NCBI GenBank assembly: GCA_027081565.1
Contig: JALWKG010000269.1
Location: 1 to 12,829 of the forward strand
Direction of reading: 5' to 3'
Source: Helicobacteraceae bacterium
GTDB lineage: Bacteria > Campylobacterota > Campylobacteria > Campylobacterales > Sulfurimonadaceae
DNA: 12,829 nt
Shown piece by piece: positions 9,405 through 12,829 of this stretch. How positions within the stretch are numbered: position 1 is the first letter of the stretch; each line of letters opens with the position of its first letter. The notes beneath the pieces were generated by a model, which searched no databases, was not told the origin of the DNA, and worked only from the letters and a program-made list of their open reading frames with translations. Both the position numbers and the translations under genes were made by a program.

Positions 9405-9664
9405 AGGCTTCCTCTAAGGTAAATTTGTAGTAATAAAACACGTTTTATACAACCCGACGAAACTGCGTTCGGGGATGGGTTGCAAATACAATCGTCTGAA
9501 GACGGATATGCAGTAGAAATTGCAAAATGCAATATTTTAACTGACATTGCAGTTTCTGCTGCATAATAATCATAATAAAAAAAGTGTTTAATTAACGGGA
9601 ATAATCCAAGCGTCCAAGGATATAACAGCCACAAGTAATAAATGTCTGTGGTCTCTAACGCACA
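9405..9664 (-). promoter_or_regulatory. Structured untranslated region before rpoB
   Basis: This is most of the 346-bp rplL-rpoB gap and I see no credible gene in it. Several stem-loops are visible. 9508-9519 pairs with 9553-9564 (11 of 12 positions). Inside that, TGCAAT (9528-9533) can pair either with ATTGCA at 9519-9524 or with ATTGCA at 9546-9551. CGTC/GACG closes a TGAA loop near 9493-9504. AACCC near 9451 pairs with GGGTT near 9480 around a smaller CGAA/TTCG stem. CCACA (9629-9633) pairs with TGTGG (9647-9651). A minus-strand TATTAT near 9570 could be a -10 box, but its -35 is poor. A role in adjusting rpoBC expression is inferred from position only. Confidence 0.4.
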
Positions 9665-9708
9665 AAAGCCGCTTAGAGAAGTGTCAAACACTCACTCCAA
9701 GCGGCTTT
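9665..9708 (-). terminator. Attenuator-like hairpin between rplL and rpoB
   Basis: AAAGCCGCTT (9665-9674) is perfectly complementary to AAGCGGCTTT (9699-9708), and a 5-bp stem (AGTGT/ACACT, 9680-9692) sits in the loop. On the minus strand the stem ends in TTTT and then G, about 40 nt after the rplL stop. A stable GC-centred stem with a short T-tract suggests partial termination with read-through, which rpoBC would need. The rplJL-rpoBC spacer of E. coli carries an attenuator in the same place; equivalence here is inferred from position and structure. Confidence 0.75.
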
Positions 9709-9750
9709 AAGCACGCAAAGCAGGGAAAGTTCCCTACTTCAAAGTAAAAC

Positions 9751-10119
9751 TTACTTAATCTCGACAGTTGCACCAGCAGCTTCAAGATCAGCTTTTGCAG
9801 CTTCAGCAGTCTCTTTATCAACACCTTCTTTAACAGTTGACGGAAGTTCTTCAGCAGCAGATTTTGCTTCTTTAAGACCAAGACCTGTAAGTGCACGGAT
9901 TGCTTTAATAACAGCAATTTTCTTAGCACCAGCGTCAGTTACAACAACATCAAACTCAGTTTTCTCTTCAGCAGCTTCACCAGCTACAGCGCCACCAGCT
10001 ACAGCAACAGGTTGAGCAGATACGCCAAATTTTTCTTCGAATTCTTTAACAAGCTCAGAAAGCTCAAGAACAGATAGTGTAGAGATGAATTCTAATACGT
10101 CTTCTTTAGTTACAGCCAT
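9751..10119 (-). CDS. rplL: 50S ribosomal protein L7/L12
   Basis: The 122-aa product forms the flexible stalk of the 50S subunit, which binds initiation and elongation factors and stimulates their GTPase activity. The N-terminal dimerisation domain (about 1-33, TKEDVLEFISTLSVLELSEL) is followed by an Ala/Gly/Val-rich hinge (about 34-53) and the factor-binding C-terminal domain (about 54-122). That domain carries the conserved GAKKIAVIKAIRALTGLGLKEAK helix region. Length is typical of the family. The start is supported by AAGGAA about 8 nt upstream. It lies 117 bp after rplJ and is probably cotranscribed with it. L7/L12 is present in several copies per ribosome while L10 is single, so higher translation of this cistron is expected; the hairpins in the preceding spacer may help. 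Confidence 0.99.
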   Translation of the reverse strand: MAVTKEDVLEFISTLSVLELSELVKEFEEKFGVSAQPVAVAGGAVAGEAAEEKTEFDVVVTDAGAKKIAVIKAIRALTGLGLKEAKSAAEELPSTVKEGVDKETAEAAKADLEAAGATVEIK

Positions 10120-10153
10120 AATAGGTTCCTTTATATTTTTAATTTAATTTTTG

Positions 10154-10200
10154 TAGATGCTATTTTTCACATCTATCAGTTAAAGTCTGGAAGACTTTAA
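10154..10200 (-). other. Two stem-loops in the rplJ-rplL spacer
   Basis: A perfect 9-bp stem, TTAAAGTCT (10180-10188) with AGACTTTAA (10192-10200), closes a 3-nt loop. A second, 6-bp stem, TAGATG (10154-10159) with CATCTA (10170-10175), follows on the mRNA. Neither is followed by a T-run, so they do not look like terminators. They could be processing or stabilising elements that let rplL be expressed more than rplJ. The first stem shares sequence with the leader upstream of rplJ. Confidence 0.5.
10178..10192. repeat. 15-nt inverted repeat, copy in the rplJ-rplL spacer
   Basis: AGTTAAAGTCTGGAA on the plus strand is the exact reverse complement of 10741-10755, just upstream of the rplJ ribosome-binding site. 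The match stops cleanly at 15 nt on both sides. In the minus-strand mRNA the two copies can pair around the whole rplJ cistron. Confidence 0.7.
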
Positions 10201-10236
10201 TTTTGTCGTTAAGCGACTAACCTTTGAAGGGTGGGC

Positions 10237-10728
10237 TTACGCCTCTTCTTCTTTTTTCTTTCTAAGCGCATCGAGGCCAATTGTGAAGTTCGCAACTGGA
10301 GCCATCCATGTAGCAGCAAGCATTCCAAGAAGTTCTTCGCGTCCTGGAAGTTTTGCAAACGCTTCGATTTTTGCAAGATCAGCAGCTTCGCCATCAAGAT
10401 AACCCGCTTTAATTACGAATTTACCTTCATTAGCTTTGTCACTTGCGAAGTCATCAGCAACTTTAGCAGCAGCAACAACATCTTCTGACCAAACAAAAAT
10501 ATTTGTATCTTTAAGCTCAAGACCGCTCATCTTTGCATTGCTAAGAGCGATAGTTGCCAAGCTATTTTTGATAACTTGAACTTTAACATCTTTAGCACGT
10601 GCAGATTTACGTAGTGTCTCTAGTTGAGAAACAGTTAATCCTTTGTAGTCACAAACGATAACTGCTGCTTTTCCTTCGAATGATTCGCTAAGTTCAGCGA
10701 TCAGTTCAGCTTTTCTAGATTTAAGCAT
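10237..10728 (-). CDS. rplJ: 50S ribosomal protein L10
   Basis: The 163-aa product anchors L7/L12 dimers to 23S rRNA at the base of the stalk. The N-terminal rRNA-binding domain includes the family-typical VCDYKGLTVSQLETLRKSAR and VIKNSLATIAL segments (roughly 25-65). The C-terminal part holds the helix that binds L7/L12 and ends in the charged tail KKKEEEA. Length is normal. The ATG at 10726-10728 is preceded by AAAGGAGA, a strong SD. The gene is first in its unit: a promoter at 10935-10963 and a leader of about 200 nt lie upstream. In other bacteria the L10-L7/L12 complex binds this leader to repress translation. That is known for the family, while here the leader is only inferred to act so. 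Confidence 0.99.
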   Translation of the reverse strand: MLKSRKAELIAELSESFEGKAAVIVCDYKGLTVSQLETLRKSARAKDVKVQVIKNSLATIALSNAKMSGLELKDTNIFVWSEDVVAAAKVADDFASDKANEGKFVIKAGYLDGEAADLAKIEAFAKLPGREELLGMLAATWMAPVANFTIGLDALRKKKEEEA

Positions 10729-10928
10729 AGTAGTTCTCCTTTCCAGACTTTAACTTCAAGAGGGGCGGGTATGCCGATTAAGCTAACTGCAGACTCTGCA
10801 GAAACCCCCAACTATCATTAGTCCAAGTAATCCAGAATTCGTAGAGAGCAGAATGCCCTCCAAATCGAAATCTTTATCTAAGTATCCACTGATCTCTAGG
10901 TAAAAACATCACTATATTTTGAATTTGG
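10729..10928 (-). promoter_or_regulatory. rplJ leader RNA, candidate L10 autoregulatory region
   Basis: The predicted transcript runs about 200 nt untranslated before rplJ. Visible stems are GAGAGC (10844-10849) with GCCCTC (10855-10860, one G-U pair in the RNA) around a 5-nt loop; CTGCAG (10787-10792) with CTGCAG (10796-10801) around a 3-nt loop; and ACTA/TAGT near 10810-10821. Next to the SD, 10741-10755 is one arm of the 15-nt inverted repeat. A structured leader at this site is the classical location for feedback by L10-L7/L12. I could not identify the kink-turn or consensus with certainty, so this assignment rests on position and structure. Confidence 0.5.
10741..10755. repeat. 15-nt inverted repeat, copy upstream of the rplJ SD
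   Basis: TTCCAGACTTTAACT is the exact reverse complement of 10178-10192. In the mRNA this copy ends in GGAA, immediately before AGGAGAAC, so pairing would reach the edge of the ribosome-binding site. Confidence 0.7.
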
Positions 10929-10934
10929 AACGCA

Positions 10935-10963
10935 ATTATATCTAAATACTTTTTAAATTACAA
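10935..10963 (-). promoter_or_regulatory. Strong sigma70-type promoter of rplJL-rpoBC
   Basis: On the minus strand a perfect TATAAT (10940 to 10935) follows TTGTAA (10963 to 10958) at the ideal 17-nt spacing; TTGTAA matches 4/6 of the -35 consensus. The region around it is A/T-rich with T-runs, as in Campylobacterota promoters. The expected start is near 10928. It lies downstream of the rplA terminator hairpin and upstream of the long rplJ leader. The rest of the gap (10964-11132) is A/T-rich and shows no gene and no clear structure. Confidence 0.75.
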
Positions 10964-11132
10964 GTAGTTTGTCATAATTAATTTCTAAAGATCTCAGTAA
11001 AGCTACAATAATCCCACACCGGCACCTATAGAACCTAAAATGTAAGTCGAATTTTTATCATACTCAGAGCAAGTACACACAAAGTTATTAAGATATCTGT
11101 TATTAAAAATAGAAGAGAAAAGTAAAAGAGGT

Positions 11133-11152
11133 CAAGCGCCAAAAGGCGCTTG
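11133..11152 (-). terminator. Hairpin terminator after rplA
   Basis: CAAGCGCC (11133-11140) pairs with GGCGCTTG (11145-11152), an 8-bp GC-rich stem with a 4-nt loop, about 15 nt after the rplA stop. On the minus strand it is followed by ACCTCTTTTACTTTTCTC. The T-richness is real, but the first T-run starts about 5 nt after the stem, so termination may be partial. Confidence 0.65.
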
Positions 11153-11166
11153 GAAAAGAGATTAAA

Positions 11167-11862
11167 TTATTTGATATCTGCTAATTCAGAAAGGTCAAAT
11201 TTAACTGCTGGACTCATCGTTAGTGAAAGTGCAGCGTTTTTGATGTAACGTCCTTTAGCAGAAGCTGGCTTTTGCTTGTTGATCGCTGCAACGAATGCAG
11301 TAATGTTCTCTTCGATCTTTGCAGCATCGAAGCTCGCCTTACCGATACCAGCGTGGATATTACCTTTTTTGTCAACACGGAAAGCAACTTGGCCTCCCTT
11401 TACGTTGTTAACAGCAGTAGTAACATCTGGTGTAACAGTACCAGTCTTAGGGTTAGGCATCATACCTTTTGGCCCTAGAATACGACCAACTTTACCAACA
11501 AGACCCATACAGTCAGGTGCAGCAACAACGATATCAAAATCAATGTTACCTGCTTGGATCTGCTCTACTAGATCGTCAGTACCAACGATGTCAGCACCAG
11601 CAGCTTTAGCTTCGTCTGCTTTCGCACCCTTAGCAAATACTGCAACACGAACAGTTTTACCTGTACCGTTTGGAAGAACGATCGCACCACGAACCATTTG
11701 GTCAGCGTGACGAGGATCTACGTTTAGGTTCATCGCGATTTCAACAGTTTCGTCGAATTTCGCAGATGTAAGGTCTTTCATTAATGCAGCTGATTCAGCT
11801 ACTGTATATTTTTTAGTTACGTCAATTTTTTCAGACAGTTGTTTATAGCGTTTACTTGCCAT
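11167..11862 (-). CDS. rplA: 50S ribosomal protein L1
   Basis: The 231-aa product forms the L1 stalk of the 50S subunit near the E site and in many bacteria also represses its own operon by binding mRNA. Family signatures are MNLNVDPRHADQMVRG, the PNGTGK segment, GLVGKVGRILGPKGMMPNPKTGTV in the middle, and GNIHAGIGKASF. Length is normal (about 229-234). I chose the ATG at 11860-11862 (MASKRYKQ) because GGAGATC precedes it at good spacing. An in-frame ATG 27 nt further upstream would add nine residues (MADLYMEIK) that are not expected in the family. It lies 70 bp after rplK, with one small stem (ATCAC/GTGAT) in between, and is probably cotranscribed with it. Confidence 0.99.
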   Translation of the reverse strand: MASKRYKQLSEKIDVTKKYTVAESAALMKDLTSAKFDETVEIAMNLNVDPRHADQMVRGAIVLPNGTGKTVRVAVFAKGAKADEAKAAGADIVGTDDLVEQIQAGNIDFDIVVAAPDCMGLVGKVGRILGPKGMMPNPKTGTVTPDVTTAVNNVKGGQVAFRVDKKGNIHAGIGKASFDAAKIEENITAFVAAINKQKPASAKGRYIKNAALSLTMSPAVKFDLSELADIK

Positions 11863-11932
11863 TTTGATCTCCATATATAAATCTGCCACAAAGTTTTATA
11901 TCACTGTGGTCGGTGATGTTGTGAGTGTAGTT

Positions 11933-12358
11933 TTAGTCTACGATCTCGATACCCATTGAACGAGCAGAACCCGCCAATGTGTTAGCAGCTTGCTCTACAT
12001 CGTCAGTGTTAAGATCCGCGATCTTAGCATTAACAACTTCCATAAGCTGAGCTTTAGTAATCTTACCAACTTTGTTCAAAAGTGGGTTGTCAGTACCTTT
12101 TTTAAGACCTGCAGCCTTCATAAGAAGTGCAGATGCCGGTGGCTGCTTCGTGATAAAAGTAAAACTTCTATCAGAGTAAACAGTGATAACAACAGGAACT
12201 TTAAAGCCCATCTTGTCTTTTGTCTTCTCGTTGAATGCTTTACAGAATTCCATGATGTTAACACCACGTTGTCCTAGAGCTGGTCCAACTGGTGGAGCCG
12301 GGTTTGCTTTACCAGCTTCGATTTGAAGCTTGATATAATCCATAACTTTTTTTGCCAT
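11933..12358 (-). CDS. rplK: 50S ribosomal protein L11
   Basis: The 141-aa product binds the GTPase-associated region of 23S rRNA and is needed for the RelA-type stringent response and for thiopeptide sensitivity in characterised bacteria. The N-terminal domain has KLQIEAGKANPAPPVGPALGQRGVNIMEFCKAFN with the proline-rich PAPPVGPALG signature. The C-terminal rRNA-binding domain has PPASALLMKAAG and the final TLAGSARSMGIEI. The ATG at 12356-12358 (MAKKVMDYIK) has AAGGAC about 8 nt upstream. An ATG 33 nt upstream has no SD and would add residues outside the family pattern. The gene follows nusG after a 159-bp spacer in which I found no convincing promoter, so it is probably read from upstream. 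Confidence 0.99.
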   Translation of the reverse strand: MAKKVMDYIKLQIEAGKANPAPPVGPALGQRGVNIMEFCKAFNEKTKDKMGFKVPVVITVYSDRSFTFITKQPPASALLMKAAGLKKGTDNPLLNKVGKITKAQLMEVVNAKIADLNTDDVEQAANTLAGSARSMGIEIVD

Positions 12359-12420
12359 AGTTTGTCCTTTATATGATTTAACGCAATTCAAATATAATTT
12401 AAATCACTTCGCTAACGCTA

Positions 12421-12525
12421 AGTTCTCTTCAGCAGAGAGCTCACGCAACAAGTTGTTGCTCTACGCTGGCCTTAGATCTCTATGAGAGCTAAAGTCAGCG
12501 TAGTATAACGCAGTGCGTTATATTA
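12421..12525 (-). promoter_or_regulatory. Cluster of hairpins between nusG and rplK
   Basis: Four stem-loops lie nearly end to end. TATAACGC (12504-12511) pairs with GCGTTATA (12515-12522) around 3 nt and contains the nusG stop codon. CTACGCTG (12461-12468) pairs with CAGCGTAG (12496-12503), and a nested stem, 12474-12480 with 12484-12490, has one mismatch. GCAACA (12445-12450) pairs with TGTTGC (12454-12459). TCTCT/AGAGA lies near 12424-12438. No T-run follows any of them. The position upstream of rplK, in the operon that encodes L1, makes this a candidate for the L1 mRNA-binding site, but I could not match the rRNA-like L1 motif. Confidence 0.5.
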
Positions 12526-12829
12526 TTTTTTCTACTTGTGAATATGATATATCCACTGGTGTTGCACGACCGAAGATCGAAACATTAAGTTTTAACGTTC
12601 CATGTTCAACATCATACTCGTCTACAGTACCTGTAAAGTTTGCAAATGGACCATCGATAATACGTACCATCTCACCATTTTCAAAATAGACTTTTGGTTT
12701 TGGTGCAGGACGATTGTTAACACGGTCTAAGATCGTATTAATATCAGTGTCGCTGAGTGGTGTAGGAACATTTGCCTCACCAATAAATCCAGAGACTTTA
12801 GGAACAGTCTGGATCATTGTCTGGATCTC
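12518..12829 (-). CDS. nusG: Transcription elongation/termination factor NusG, C-terminal part
   Basis: Only the last 103 residues lie in the window; the reading frame stays open through the right edge, so the N-terminal RNA polymerase-binding domain is mostly outside. The visible part begins near the end of that domain (PKVSGFIG). A linker follows, then the KOW domain, which starts at NGEMVRIIDGPFANFTGTV and ends in the family-typical FGRATPVDISYSQVEKI. NusG tethers RNA polymerase to ribosomal protein S10 or to Rho through this KOW domain. The ATG at 12815-12817 is internal and not the true start. The stop codon sits inside a perfect 8-bp hairpin. The order nusG-rplK-rplA is the standard bacterial one. 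Confidence 0.97.
   Translation of the reverse strand, partial: EIQTMIQTVPKVSGFIGEANVPTPLSDTDINTILDRVNNRPAPKPKVYFENGEMVRIIDGPFANFTGTVDEYDVEHGTLKLNVSIFGRATPVDISYSQVEKII

Noticed and set aside
9565..9591. Possible rpoB promoter (TATTAT with upstream T-rich tract)
   Set aside because: The best -35 at 17 nt is TTAAAC, only 3/6, and A/T-rich spacers give such -10 boxes by chance. It is mentioned in the leader entry but not called as a promoter.
9398..9691. 97-codon open frame on the minus strand in the rplL-rpoB gap
   Set aside because: It covers the attenuator hairpin and several stem-loops, has an unusual composition rich in Y, C and L, has no recognisable domain and overlaps the rpoB start. 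It is more likely a chance frame in a leader.
9684..9929. 81-codon minus-strand frame rich in Leu and Lys
   Set aside because: It is an out-of-frame reading of the rplL coding sequence; its low-complexity composition follows from rplL codon use.
11276..11710. 144-codon plus-strand frame opposite rplA
   Set aside because: It is an antisense shadow of a certain ribosomal protein gene, with no domain and no convincing ribosome-binding site.
12392..12420. Possible rplK promoter (TATATT or TATAAA boxes upstream of the SD)
   Set aside because: Neither box has a usable -35 at 16-18 nt, and one overlaps the ribosome-binding site. rplK is better explained as cotranscribed with nusG.
12461..12503. 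tRNA-like or cloverleaf remnant from the nested stems
   Set aside because: There is no T-loop consensus, no CCA end and the length is too short for a tRNA. It is best described as a nested hairpin.
1..12829. Mobile elements, CRISPR arrays, defence or biosynthetic genes
   Set aside because: All substantial coding space is taken by the conserved nusG-rplKAJL-rpoBC block and the rhodanese gene. I saw no regularly spaced repeats, transposase motifs or target-site duplications.

Overview
This window is a conserved transcription/translation locus, read entirely on the minus strand. From the right edge leftward the order is nusG (partial), rplK, rplA, rplJ, rplL, rpoB, rpoC, followed by a separately promoted gene for a secreted single-domain rhodanese. 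The organism is most likely a member of the Campylobacterota (Epsilonproteobacteria). Supporting signs are the RpoB and RpoC lengths (1384 and 1508 aa), the protein sequences, and A/T-rich spacers with sigma70-type TATAAT boxes. Separate rpoB and rpoC genes argue against Helicobacter or Wolinella, where the two are fused. A sulfur-oxidising, Sulfurovum- or Sulfurimonas-like genus is plausible, but I cannot fix the genus from the sequence alone.

Layout. 12518-12829 is the C-terminal part of NusG with its KOW domain. 12392-12517 is a spacer packed with hairpins. 11933-12358 is rplK and 11167-11862 is rplA, followed by a stem-loop terminator at 11133-11152. 10729-11166 is a 438-bp gap holding a strong promoter (10935-10963) and a leader of about 200 nt before rplJ (10237-10728) and rplL (9751-10119). 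9405-9750 is a 346-bp gap starting with an attenuator-like hairpin (9665-9708), then further stem-loops, then rpoB (5250-9404). rpoC (731-5257) overlaps rpoB by 8 bp. 545-730 carries hairpins at and after the rpoC stop and the promoter of the rhodanese gene (62-526), which ends at a short intrinsic terminator (16-32).

How the genes work together. L11 and L1 build mobile parts of the 50S subunit. L10 and L7/L12 form the ribosomal stalk that recruits translation factors. RpoB and RpoC form the RNA polymerase catalytic core, and NusG contacts RNA polymerase and links it to termination factors or the ribosome. The signals between genes suggest two linked transcription units, nusG-rplK-rplA and rplJ-rplL-rpoB-rpoC. 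An attenuator before rpoBC would lower polymerase output relative to the stalk proteins, as in the classical rplJL-rpoBC arrangement.

I found no mobile element, CRISPR array, tRNA, rRNA or defence system. The most interesting non-coding observation is a 15-nt perfect inverted repeat flanking rplJ. It could let the region just upstream of the rplJ ribosome-binding site pair with the rplJ-rplL spacer. The protein-coding content is ordinary and I see no evidence for a new multi-gene system.
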